Source of the DNA: Micromonospora sp. PLK6-60
Lineage (GTDB): Bacteria; Actinomycetota; Actinomycetes; Mycobacteriales; Micromonosporaceae
Assembly (NCBI RefSeq): GCF_019890675.1
Contig: NZ_JAIOAA010000003.1
Coordinates: 310,001-374,000 of the forward strand
Reading direction: 5' to 3'
DNA: 64,000 nt
Numbering within the stretch: position 1 is the stretch's first letter; every line of letters starts with the position of its first letter. Shown piece after piece: positions 45,075-52,342 of this stretch. The notes beneath the pieces are model-generated. The model saw nothing but the letters and a program-made list of their open reading frames with translations, made no database searches and was not told where the DNA came from. The position numbers and the translations under genes were made by a program.

Positions 45075-45721
45075 CGAGACTGCTGGTGGTGACCGCCGTG
45101 CCGGTGGAGGCCGAGGCGGTCCGGGCCGGGCTCACCGACCCGACGGTGACCGTGCGCCCGGTCGGGGTGGGGCCGGCCGTGGCCGCCGCGGCCACCGCCC
45201 GACTGCTCACCCTGGCCGAGGCGGCCGGCCACCCGTTCCGGGCGGTGCTCAGCGCCGGCGTGGGCGGCGGCTTCGCCGACCGGGTGCCCGTCGGCGGCAC
45301 GGTGCTGGGCACCCGCAGCGTCGCCGCAGACCTGGGCGCCGAGTCGCCGGAGGGCTTCATCCCGGTCGACGAGCTGGGCATGCCACCGGAGTGGCTGGGC
45401 GGCGGCCCGTCGGTGGACGCCGACGCAGCGCTGCTGGCCGAGCTGCGGCAGGCGCTACCGGCGGCGATCGTGGGCGCGGTACTGACCGTCGGCACCGTCA
45501 CCGGCACCGCCGCCAGCACCCAGGCCCTCGCCGTCCGTCACCCCGACGCGGTGGCCGAGGCCATGGAGGGGTACGGCGTGGCGGTCGCCGCCATGCAGGC
45601 CGGGCTGCCCTTCGGTGAGCTGAGGACGATCTCCAACCCGATCGGCCCCCGGGACCGGGACGCCTGGCGAATGCGGGAGGCCATCGCCGCCCTCACCGAG
45701 GCCGCCCAGGCACTGCACTGA
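45071..45721 (+). CDS. mqnB: Futalosine hydrolase
   Basis: 216 residues of the nucleoside-phosphorylase fold: LLVVTAVPVEAEAVRAGLTD, RAVLSAGVGGGFADRVPVGG, LTVGTVTGTAASTQALAVRH, AEAMEGYGVAVAAMQAGLPF, RTISNPIGPRDRDAW. The acidic residue in EAMEGY and the Asp in GPRDRDAW are where MTAN-like enzymes bind ribose and protonate the base. It removes the base from futalosine to give dehypoxanthine futalosine in the alternative menaquinone pathway. It starts within the MFS stop and overlaps the convergent GNAT gene by 29 nt. mqnD lies 1.6 kb downstream. Confidence 0.9.
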   Translation: MTRLLVVTAVPVEAEAVRAGLTDPTVTVRPVGVGPAVAAAATARLLTLAEAAGHPFRAVLSAGVGGGFADRVPVGGTVLGTRSVAADLGAESPEGFIPVDELGMPPEWLGGGPSVDADAALLAELRQALPAAIVGAVLTVGTVTGTAASTQALAVRHPDAVAEAMEGYGVAVAAMQAGLPFGELRTISNPIGPRDRDAWRMREAIAALTEAAQALH

Positions 45722-46202
45722 GCTGATCCTTCGGCAGCGCGAGCCGGAAGGCGATCGGCCGCGAAGCCTCCTGCTCCCAGCCACAGGCGTAGAGGAACCC
45801 GCTGCCCCACTCGGCGACCGCCCGCGCCTCCACCACACCGGCCCGGCGCATCTCGTCCGCCAGGGCCCCCAGCAGCCGCCGGCCGATGCCGAGCCACCGG
45901 TGTTCGGCGGCGACCAGCACGCCGTCCAGCACGATCTCCCGTTGCCCACCCAGGTCGTACCCGAGCGCCAGGTCGAGGCTGCGCTCGTGGGCCCGCAGCT
46001 CGCCGACCAGCTCGCCGTTGGGCAGTTCCGCGACTAACCGCCACGACGTCGACGGCAGGCCGGGCGGCGGATCTGCACCCGGCGGCGCACTGCCGCGCCC
46101 CGGCGTCGGCGATCCCGCTCGCGCCGGTCCAGCCGCCACGTCGCGGCCGGCAGCTTGAGGGGCCAGAGCGGCTCGGGCAGGTCGTACCAGCCGGCCCACC
46201 AC
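45693..46202 (-). CDS. GNAT family N-acetyltransferase
   Basis: The clear domain covers about 115 residues at the C-terminal end: RLVAELPNGELVGELRAHER, REIVLDGVLVAAEHRWLGIG, RRLLGALADEMRRAGVVEAR, WGSGFLYACGWEQEASRPIA. The R-x-x-G-I-G-x-x-L motif binds acetyl-CoA; the substrate is unknown. The start is a real problem: only GTG codons at 46202, 46199 and 46140 are available, all inside the XRE gene's coding region in another frame, and the first 45 residues look like frame shadow. Translation probably restarts near the XRE stop (46034) by coupling, or a start codon has been lost. Confidence 0.6.
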   Translation of the reverse strand: MVGRLVRPARAALAPQAAGRDVAAGPARAGSPTPGRGSAPPGADPPPGLPSTSWRLVAELPNGELVGELRAHERSLDLALGYDLGGQREIVLDGVLVAAEHRWLGIGRRLLGALADEMRRAGVVEARAVAEWGSGFLYACGWEQEASRPIAFRLALPKDQLSAVPGRPR

Positions 46203-46786
46203 GCGCCCGGCCAGTCCCGTGGTTCGCGGACCTCCCGCCCGTCGAGGTGCGCCGGGCAGTGCCGCCCGGCCGCGTCCCGTGGGCCGTCGGCCCCGACCGC
46301 CAGCGCGGCCGAGCCGACGCCGGCTGGAGTGTCACCGGCCGGGTTGTCACCGGCCGGGGCGTCGCCGGCCGGGTTGTCACCGGCCGAGGTGTCACCGGCC
46401 GAGGTGTCACCGGCTGGGGCGTCACCGGCCGAGGTGTCACCTGCCGGCAGCGAGACGGTCAGCTGGGCGTTCACGGCCCGTGCGAGTCGTTCGACGGTGC
46501 GGAAGCGCGGGTCGGTCGCCTGCCCCGACTCGATCCGGGCGATGGTCCCCTGCGGGATCCCGGACCGTGCGGCCAGCTCGCGCTGGCTCAGGTCGGCCCG
46601 GCGGCGCAACGCCCGCAGCGTCGCGCCCAGGTCGATCGCCTCCCCCGACGTGGCGCCCAGGCCGGCCATCTCCCCCGACGTGGCGCCCAGGCCCACCGCC
46701 TCCTTCGACGTGGCGCCCAGCCCGGCCACCTCCTTCGACGTGGCGCCCAACCATGCCACCTCCCCCGACTTGGTCATGCCCCACAT
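46034..46786 (-). CDS. XRE-type regulator carrying two repeat tracts
   Basis: About 250 residues. Order: a 10-residue repeat five times (variants of GLGATSKEVA), a helix-turn-helix (LRALRRRADLSQRELAARSG, IPQGTIARIESGQATDPRFR), a 5-residue repeat eight times (AGDTS/AGDNP/AGDAP), then RDWPGAWWAGWYDLPEPLWP with LKLPAATWRLDRRERDRRRR. The C-terminal WWxGWYDLPEPLWPLKLP part looks like a conserved domain, but I cannot name it. ATG 46786 is tentative; ATG 46777 is nearly as good. Both tracts should vary in length between strains. It overlaps the GNAT gene downstream. Confidence 0.65.
   Translation of the reverse strand: MWGMTKSGEVAWLGATSKEVAGLGATSKEAVGLGATSGEMAGLGATSGEAIDLGATLRALRRRADLSQRELAARSGIPQGTIARIESGQATDPRFRTVERLARAVNAQLTVSLPAGDTSAGDAPAGDTSAGDTSAGDNPAGDAPAGDNPAGDTPAGVGSAALAVGADGPRDAAGRHCPAHLDGREVREPRDWPGAWWAGWYDLPEPLWPLKLPAATWRLDRRERDRRRRGAAVRRRVQIRRPACRRRRGG
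46328..46446. repeat. 15-bp tandem repeat inside XRE gene
   Basis: Eight in-frame copies of GTCACCGGCCGAGGT-like units encode AGDTS, AGDNP or AGDAP pentapeptides on the minus strand, right after the helix-turn-helix. Confidence 0.85.
46621..46770. repeat. 30-bp tandem repeat inside XRE gene
   Basis: Five exact-length 30-bp units (TGGCGCCCAGGCCGGCCATC, then TCCCCCGACG and variants) encode the decapeptide repeat GLGATSxExx in front of the helix-turn-helix on the minus strand. Confidence 0.85.
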
Positions 46787-46874
46787 CGTCTGCCCTACCG
46801 GCGCCCCGCTCAACAGCCATCGTCCGCCTGTGGAAAACCCTGTGGAAAAGCGGTGGGCCTGGGGACGGCGGGTG

Positions 46875-46997
46875 CGTTTCAGCGCCTACCAACTTGATGA
46901 CGTAAACGAATCAAATACCGGGAATGAAACCCCGACATCCCGCAATCCGTCCCCGCCCTGATTCGTCTGTGACATCAAGTTGGTAGGCATTGAAACG
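46875..46997. repeat. MITE-like inverted repeat, copy A
   Basis: Left arm 46875-46913 (CGTTTCAGCGCC, TACCAACTTGATGACGT, AAACGAATCA) and right arm 46959-46997 are inverted with a handful of mismatches around a 45-bp centre. The ACCAACTTGATG core recurs at 54229-54266 and 62447-62589. It lies between the XRE gene's start region and the mqnD promoter. No coding capacity; total length 123 bp, like a miniature transposable element. Confidence 0.75.
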
Positions 46998-47363
46998 GCC
47001 CCCGGTGGCCCCGGGACGACCCGCCGAGGCAGCTGGCCCCACACCTCGTTCCGGTTCGTCCGGGCCATCGCCTCCGACACCAGCACCCGCCGGCAGGCGA
47101 TCGACCGGTGCCGGATCAGCAACCAGCCGCCACCGCCACCCGACCACCGGCCCAGGCCAACCACCGGCCCCAACCACCGGCCCCAACCATCGGCCCAGGC
47201 CCACCACCACCGCACGCCCACCACCACCGCACGCCCACCACCACCGCAGGCCAACAGGCAGCAGCGAAGACGGCCAGCGGCAGCGCGGACCGCCGGCGGA
47301 GGCGTGGGTCACGGTCGGTGGGCGGGGCGGAGCCAGGGGCGGGGGCGGGGCTACGGTGGGGTC
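46998..47363. other. Intergenic region with CCACCACCGCACG tandem repeats
   Basis: No supported gene. From about 47140 to 47250 it consists of two overlapping simple tracts: AACCACCGGCCCC-like units and three copies of a 17-bp CCCACCACCACCGCACG unit. The right end holds the mqnD promoter: TACGGT at 47352-47357, 6 nt before the GTG start. The segment 47000-47110 (GTTCCGGTTCGTCCGGGCC) has no open frame with clear protein character. Confidence 0.5.
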
Positions 47364-48194
47364 GTGGCGCTCTCCCTCGCGATCTCGCCCTGCCCGAACG
47401 ACACGTTCGTCTTCGACGCCCTGGTGCACGGGCGGGTGCCCGGCGCGCCGGCGGTGGAGGTCACCTACGCCGACGTGGACGTCACCAACACCGCCGCCGA
47501 GCGGGGGGCGTTCGACCTGGTCAAGGTGAGCTACGCGGCGCTGCCCTGGCTGCTGGACGACTACCACCTGCTGCCCTGCGGCGGGGCGCTGGGCCGGGGC
47601 TGCGGCCCGCTGGTGCTCACCCGCGGCGACCGGACCGACCTGTCCGGCGCGACGGTGGCGGTGCCGGGCGAGCGGACCACGGCGTACCTGCTGTTCCGGC
47701 TCTGGGCGGCGGACCGGCCGCCGGCGCGGATCGAGGTGGTGCCGTTCCACGAGATCATGCCGGGGGTGGCCGCCGGCCGGTACGACGCGGGGCTGGTGAT
47801 CCACGAGGCGCGGTTCACCTACCCGCGGCACGGGCTGACCGCCCTGGTCGACCTCGGCGAGTGGTGGGAGGGCGACACCGGGCTGCCGATCCCGCTCGGC
47901 GCGATCCTGGCCCGCAAGGGCGCGGTCGACCCGGTGGCGGCCGCCGGCTGGATCCGGGAGTCCGTCCGGCAGGCGTGGGCCGACCCTGGGGCCAGCCGGG
48001 AGTACGTGCTCACGCACGCCCAGGAGATGGAGCCCGACGTGGTGGACCGGCACATCGGCCTCTACGTCAACGAGTTCACCGCCGACCTGGGAGAGGCCGG
48101 CTTCGCCGCCGTGGAGGCGCTGCTGGGCCGGGCCGCCGACGCCGGGCTCGTCCCTCAGACCTCCAGCTCGCGCGCCACCGCGTGGACCAGCTGA
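47364..48194 (+). CDS. mqnD: 1,4-dihydroxy-6-naphthoate synthase
   Basis: 276 residues, a periplasmic-binding-protein fold turned enzyme. It starts [20 protein letters not shown], with [38 protein letters not shown] and [20 protein letters not shown] (the region of the catalytic His). It converts cyclic dehypoxanthine futalosine to 1,4-dihydroxy-6-naphthoate in the futalosine route to menaquinone. A TACGGT box 6 nt ahead of GTG 47364 fixes the start and suggests no 5' leader. The last 40 nt overlap the convergent cold-shock-domain gene. mqnA, mqnC and mqnE are not in the window. Confidence 0.92.
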   Translation: MALSLAISPCPNDTFVFDALVHGRVPGAPAVEVTYADVDVTNTAAERGAFDLVKVSYAALPWLLDDYHLLPCGGALGRGCGPLVLTRGDRTDLSGATVAVPGERTTAYLLFRLWAADRPPARIEVVPFHEIMPGVAAGRYDAGLVIHEARFTYPRHGLTALVDLGEWWEGDTGLPIPLGAILARKGAVDPVAAAGWIRESVRQAWADPGASREYVLTHAQEMEPDVVDRHIGLYVNEFTADLGEAGFAAVEALLGRAADAGLVPQTSSSRATAWTS

Positions 48195-48541
48195 GCGACC
48201 TTCTGCGCGGTCTTCCGGTCCGGGAACCGGCCGCGACGCAGGTCCGGCTGGACCTTCGCCTCCAACACCTTGATCATGTCTTCGACCAGGCCGTGCAGCT
48301 CGTCGGCGGGTCGCCGGCGCGCCTCGGCCACCGACGGCGGCGCCTCCAGCAGCCGTACGCTCATCGCCTGGGAACCTCGCCGGCTCTCCACCACACCGAA
48401 CTCGATCCGCTGACCACCCTTGAGGTCGGTGACACCCGCCGGCAGCGCGGCCTTGGGCAGGAACACGTCGCCACCCTCGTCACTGGTGACGAACCCGTAT
48501 CCCTTGGCCGTGTCGTACCACTTCACTCGACCCGTAGGCAC
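48155..48541 (-). CDS. Cold-shock domain protein with C-terminal extension
   Basis: 128 residues. Residues 1-68 are a cold-shock domain: [20 protein letters not shown] (RNP-1 KGYGFV) and [13 protein letters not shown] (RNP-2 region, with LPK instead of the usual VH-x-S). Residues 70-128 are an added helical domain ([40 protein letters not shown]), so it is not a simple 67-residue CspA. It binds single-stranded RNA or DNA, probably as an RNA chaperone. AGGGGT precedes GTG 48541. Its 3' end overlaps mqnD on the opposite strand by 40 nt. Confidence 0.88.
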   Translation of the reverse strand: MPTGRVKWYDTAKGYGFVTSDEGGDVFLPKAALPAGVTDLKGGQRIEFGVVESRRGSQAMSVRLLEAPPSVAEARRRPADELHGLVEDMIKVLEAKVQPDLRRGRFPDRKTAQKVAQLVHAVARELEV

Positions 48542-48568
48542 CTGAGAACCCCTGCTTCGCTCGAACGA

Positions 48569-49192
48569 CTACTGCTCCAAGGCTAGCCGGATGATCCGGT
48601 CGAGTGCCGCTGGGAATCCGACGAGATCATCGAGCACCAGCCGCGCCCCGGCGGCCCGCAGTTCGTCGCCCGCGCAGGGGCCGGTCGCCACCCCGATCCC
48701 GGGGATCCCGGCCGCGCCGGCCGCCGCCATGTCGGCCACGTGGTCCCCGACGTACAGGGTCGCCCCGTGCTCCCGCAGCGCGGTCGCCTTCTCCTCGGCG
48801 AACAGGTCGCCGGCCAGCTCGTCCACCGCCAGGCCCAGGTGGTCCAGGTGCAGCTTCGCCAGCCGGCCGATCTTCGAGGTGACCACCATGACCCGGCCGC
48901 CGCGCTCGTGCACCGCGGCGATCGCCTCGACCGCGCCGGGCATCGGCAGCGTCGGCGTGATCGCGTACGCCGGGTAGAGCTCGCGGTACGCGCGGACCGC
49001 CTCCTCGACCCGCTCCGGCGGGAACCAGTGGGCGATCTCGGTGCGCAGCGGCGGCCCGAGCCGGGACACCGCCAGGTCGGCGTCCACGGGCACGCCGGTG
49101 CGGGCGGTCAGCGCCCGGTACGCGGCGGCGATGCCGGGACGCGAGTCGACCAGGGTCATGTCGAGGTCGAAACCGACCATCAGTGGGGGCAT
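48569..49192 (-). CDS. HAD family hydrolase (Gph-like phosphatase)
   Basis: 207 residues. Motif I is MVGFDLDMTLVDSRPGI, motif II VMVVTSKIGRL (Thr/Ser), motif III a Lys near EEKATAL, motif IV LYVGDHVADMAAAGAAG. The small helical cap lies between motifs I and II. It is a phosphatase of the phosphoglycolate type; the physiological substrate is not readable. A TACGTT box 6 nt before ATG 49192 (minus strand) implies a leaderless transcript and fixes this start. It is followed by the cold-shock gene 27 nt later in the same direction. Confidence 0.87.
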   Translation of the reverse strand: MPPLMVGFDLDMTLVDSRPGIAAAYRALTARTGVPVDADLAVSRLGPPLRTEIAHWFPPERVEEAVRAYRELYPAYAITPTLPMPGAVEAIAAVHERGGRVMVVTSKIGRLAKLHLDHLGLAVDELAGDLFAEEKATALREHGATLYVGDHVADMAAAGAAGIPGIGVATGPCAGDELRAAGARLVLDDLVGFPAALDRIIRLALEQ

Positions 49193-49276
49193 GTGGCGAA
49201 CGTACCCGCCCAACCCGGACCGAGCCGGACGTCCGAGCGGCGGGACGTCGCCCCTGCGGGCTAGCGTGGAACGACG

Positions 49277-51748
49277 ATGACCACCTCACTCGCCGACCAC
49301 CTGCGGTCCCTGCCCGACGACTCGCTGGCCGCGCTGCTCCAGCTGCGGCCGGATCTCGTCGTGCCGGTGCCCGCCGACGTCTCCGCGCTGGCCATCCGGG
49401 CCCAGTCCCGGGTCTCCGTGGCGCGTGCCCTGGACGGGCTGGACCAGTTCACCCTTCAGATCCTGGACGCCGCGCGGCTGACCCGCGATCCGGACGCCGG
49501 CACCACCACCGCCGAGGCGATCCTCGCGATGGCGGGTGGCGGGGCCCGCCCGCCGGCCCCGGCCGCGATCCGCGGCGCGCTGGGCCGGCTGCGCGCGCTC
49601 TTCCTGCTGTACGGCCCGGAGCACGAGCTGCGGGTGGTGGGGGGCGTCGACGAGGTGTCCCCGTACCCGGCGGGGCTGGGCCGACCGGCGGCGGAGCTGG
49701 ACCCGCGCTCGGCCGCCGTCTGCGCGGACCCGGCGAAGCTGCGGCGTACGCTGCTCGCCGCTCCCGCCTCGGCCCGGGCGGTCCTGGACCGGCTCGCGGC
49801 CGGGCCGCCGGTGGGCAGCGTGCCCCCGGGGTCGTTGCAGGCCCCCGCCGTCGGGGCGGAGGACGCGTTGCCGCCGGATGTCACCAACGGCGGCGCGCCC
49901 ACCGGCTCCCCGGTCCGCTGGCTGGTCGAGCACCGGCTGCTGGTGCGGGTGTCCAGCGGCAAGGGCGGCGGCACGGTGGAACTGCCCCGCGAGGTGGGCC
50001 TGCTGCTGCGCCGGGAGACCGGCCCGCTCGGCCCGATCAGCACCACCCCGCCCCCGGTGTCCGGCCCGCCGCGGGAGGCGAAGGCCGTCGACTCGGCGGG
50101 GGCCGGGCAGACCATGGAGGTGGTCCGGCACACCGAGGCGCTGCTGGAGACCCTGGCCGCCGAGCCCGCGCCGGTGCTCCGCTCGGGCGGCGTCGGGGTG
50201 CGTGACCTGCGCCGGCTGGCCCGGGTGCTCGGGCTGGACGATCCGACCACCGCGCTGCTGTTCGAGGTGGCGTACGCGGCGGGCCTGCTCGGCGAGCTGG
50301 ACCTGACCGGTTCCGCGACCGCCCGCTACGGCGGTGACCAGCAGGTGCTGCCCACCGGCGGGTACGAGGTGTGGCGGGCGCTGTCGCTGGCCCAGCGCTG
50401 GGAGCAGCTGGCCCGGGCGTGGCTGACCATGACCCGGCAGCCGGGCCTGGTGGGGCAGCGCGACGACCGGGACCGGCCGATCCCGGTGCTCTCCGCCGAG
50501 GCGGAACGGGCCGGGGCGCCCGCGTCCCGCCGGGCGGTGCTCGGGGTGCTGGCCGACCTGGAGCCGGCCACCGCGCCCACCCCGGACGAGACGCTGGCCC
50601 TCCTGGAGTGGCGGGCGCCGCGGCGGGCCCGGGGGCGGGAGGCGGCGCACCGGGAGGTGCTGGCCGAGGCCGCCCAGCTCGGGGTGACCGGCCTGGGCGC
50701 GCTCACCTCGTACGGGCGGCTGCTGCTGGCCGACGTCACCGAGGCCGACGAGCGGGCCGGGGGCGACCCGCTGGGGCTGCTCTCCGAGGCGGAGTCGGGC
50801 GACCCGTCCACGGCGGTACGCGCCCTGGACGCGCTGCTGCCCGCCCCGGTGGATCACGTGTTGGTGCAGGCCGACCTGACGGTGGTGGTGCCCGGTCCGC
50901 CCGACCCGGCGTTGGCCGGTGAGCTGGACGTGGTGGCCGAGCACGAGTCGGCGGGCGGGGCGAGCGTCTACCGGGTGACCCCGGCCAGCGTGCGGCGGGC
51001 CTTGGACGCCGGCTACTCGGCGGACGACCTGCACGCGCTGTTCCGCCGCCGGTCCCGCACCCCGGTGCCGCAGGGCCTGGCCTATCTGGTGGACGACGTG
51101 GCCCGCAAGCACGGCGGGCTGCGGGTCGGCTCGGCCGGCGGGTACGTGCGCAGCGACGACGAGGCGCTGCTCACCGAGGTGCTGGCGGACCGGCGGCTGG
51201 AGTCGCTGGCGTTCCGCCGGCTGGCCCCGACGGTGCTGATGACGCCGTACCAGGTCAACCGGATGCTTGTCGCGCTGCGCGACGCCGGGTACGCGCCGGT
51301 GCCGGAGGATGCCGGCGGCGCGACGGTGCTGACCCGGCCGAAGATCCGGCGGGCGCCGGCCCGGACGCCGGTGTCGACCCGGGCGGTGGACCCGCTGGCG
51401 ACGCCGCGGCTGCCGATGCCGCGGCTGCTGGGCGTGGTGGAGCAGATCCGGCGCGGCGACGCGGCGGCGCGGGCGGCCCGGCGGGCGCCGGCCGTGGTGC
51501 GCGGCGCCCCGCCCAGCGGGCCGGCCCCGGTGCACGGTCATTCCGAGGCCCTGGCCGTGCTCCAGCAGGCGGTGCGGGACAAGGCGCTGGTCTGGGTCGG
51601 TTACGTCGACGCGCACGGGGCGACCGCGTCCCGGCTGGTCCGGCCGGTGTCGATGGGCGCCGGCTACCTGCGGGCGGAGGACGAGCGCACGGAGATGCTG
51701 CACACCTTCGCCCTGCACCGGATCACCGCCGCGGTGCTGGAGGACTGA
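49277..51748 (+). CDS. Helicase-associated protein (XPB/Ssl2-like helicase C-terminal family)
   Basis: 823 residues. It starts SLADHLRSLPDDSLAALLQL and contains VSVARALDGLDQFTLQILDA, typical of the large actinobacterial helicase-associated proteins. It lacks Walker motifs. The central part has VDHVLVQADLTVVVPGPPDP and VYRVTPASVRRALDAGYSAD with the conserved SRTPVPQGLAYLVDDVARKH. The end (KALVWVGYVDAHGATASRLV, RPVSMGAGYLRAEDE) resembles a WYL module. In mycobacteria the equivalent gene is next to the XPB helicase, as here. Role presumably in DNA repair or transcription-coupled remodelling; unproven. TAGCGT lies 9 nt before ATG 49277. Confidence 0.85.
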   Translation: MTTSLADHLRSLPDDSLAALLQLRPDLVVPVPADVSALAIRAQSRVSVARALDGLDQFTLQILDAARLTRDPDAGTTTAEAILAMAGGGARPPAPAAIRGALGRLRALFLLYGPEHELRVVGGVDEVSPYPAGLGRPAAELDPRSAAVCADPAKLRRTLLAAPASARAVLDRLAAGPPVGSVPPGSLQAPAVGAEDALPPDVTNGGAPTGSPVRWLVEHRLLVRVSSGKGGGTVELPREVGLLLRRETGPLGPISTTPPPVSGPPREAKAVDSAGAGQTMEVVRHTEALLETLAAEPAPVLRSGGVGVRDLRRLARVLGLDDPTTALLFEVAYAAGLLGELDLTGSATARYGGDQQVLPTGGYEVWRALSLAQRWEQLARAWLTMTRQPGLVGQRDDRDRPIPVLSAEAERAGAPASRRAVLGVLADLEPATAPTPDETLALLEWRAPRRARGREAAHREVLAEAAQLGVTGLGALTSYGRLLLADVTEADERAGGDPLGLLSEAESGDPSTAVRALDALLPAPVDHVLVQADLTVVVPGPPDPALAGELDVVAEHESAGGASVYRVTPASVRRALDAGYSADDLHALFRRRSRTPVPQGLAYLVDDVARKHGGLRVGSAGGYVRSDDEALLTEVLADRRLESLAFRRLAPTVLMTPYQVNRMLVALRDAGYAPVPEDAGGATVLTRPKIRRAPARTPVSTRAVDPLATPRLPMPRLLGVVEQIRRGDAAARAARRAPAVVRGAPPSGPAPVHGHSEALAVLQQAVRDKALVWVGYVDAHGATASRLVRPVSMGAGYLRAEDERTEMLHTFALHRITAAVLED

Positions 51749-51755
51749 CCGCTGG

Positions 51756-51986
51756 TCAGCGTCCGCCGCGCCGGATCGAGGCGATCACCGAGACGCCGAG
51801 CAGCAGCGCGAACGCGGCGCCGGCCGACTCGCCGACCGAGGCGATGAAGCCCTGTTGCTGCACCAGCCAGCCGAAAAGGAACCAGCCGAAGACACCGACC
51901 CCGGCGAGCACGTACCCGACCAGGACGGCCGTGGGCACCTCTGCCGGCTGCTCGCTGTCGGAGAGCACCTCCCGCTCGACGGTCAT
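51756..51986 (-). CDS. Small membrane protein
   Basis: 76 residues. Two transmembrane helices (about 20-42, AVLVGYVLAGVGVFGWFLFG; 49-68, with ASVGESAGAAFALLLGVSVI) after an acidic N-terminus. No family recognised. GGGAGGCACGGC precedes ATG 51986. It lies convergent with the helicase-associated gene, 7 nt from its stop, between that gene and xpb. Confidence 0.7.
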   Translation of the reverse strand: MTVEREVLSDSEQPAEVPTAVLVGYVLAGVGVFGWFLFGWLVQQQGFIASVGESAGAAFALLLGVSVIASIRRGGR

Positions 51987-52342
51987 GCCGTGCCTCCCCA
52001 CCCCGTGGATCGTGCCCCAGGTTCCAGAGTGACACCTGATCACCAGAGTGAGAAGGGCGACGGTCCGCCGGCGAGCCCCGCCGCGCGCTCGCCCCCGATG
52101 CCTCGAACGCGCGCCCGCCGGGCTCCGACCGGCGAACCTCCCCTGGCCGGGGACGGTGCCGGCGCCTCACCCACGACCGACACATCCGCCCCTCTGCAAG
52201 ACGTTTCTGAATGCCGTGCCGGTTGCGTCCGGCGGGCATTTTTCTCGGGTCGGTTGGCGCGCGTGCAACACTGGATGGTCGGCCTCGGGCAGGTTCACCC
52301 TGCACCCGTGGGGCCGGCCCGGGTGAGGGAGAGGACACTGGC
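51987..52342. other. Leader region upstream of XPB gene with intrinsic hairpin
   Basis: 356 bp without a supported gene. It contains the promoter side of the small membrane protein gene, the hairpin at 52210-52243, and close to the right end GGTGAGGGAGAGG, the ribosome site for XPB. The terminator-like hairpin lies about 100 nt before the XPB start, so either a short independent RNA ends here or the XPB message is attenuated. Confidence 0.4.
52210..52243 (+). terminator. Intrinsic terminator-like hairpin with T-run before XPB gene
   Basis: AATGCCGTGCCGG pairs imperfectly with CCGGCGGGCATT around TTGCGT, immediately followed by TTTTT within ATTTTTCTCGG. A T-tract after a GC stem is unusual in this genome, where the other hairpins have none. 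Confidence 0.55.

Noticed and set aside
46886..47254. Minus-strand frame through the MITE-like repeat and C/A-rich tract
   Set aside because: It has stretches such as RVLVSEAMARTNRNEVWGQL that look faintly protein-like, but it runs through simple repeats, has no ribosome site and matches no family I know.
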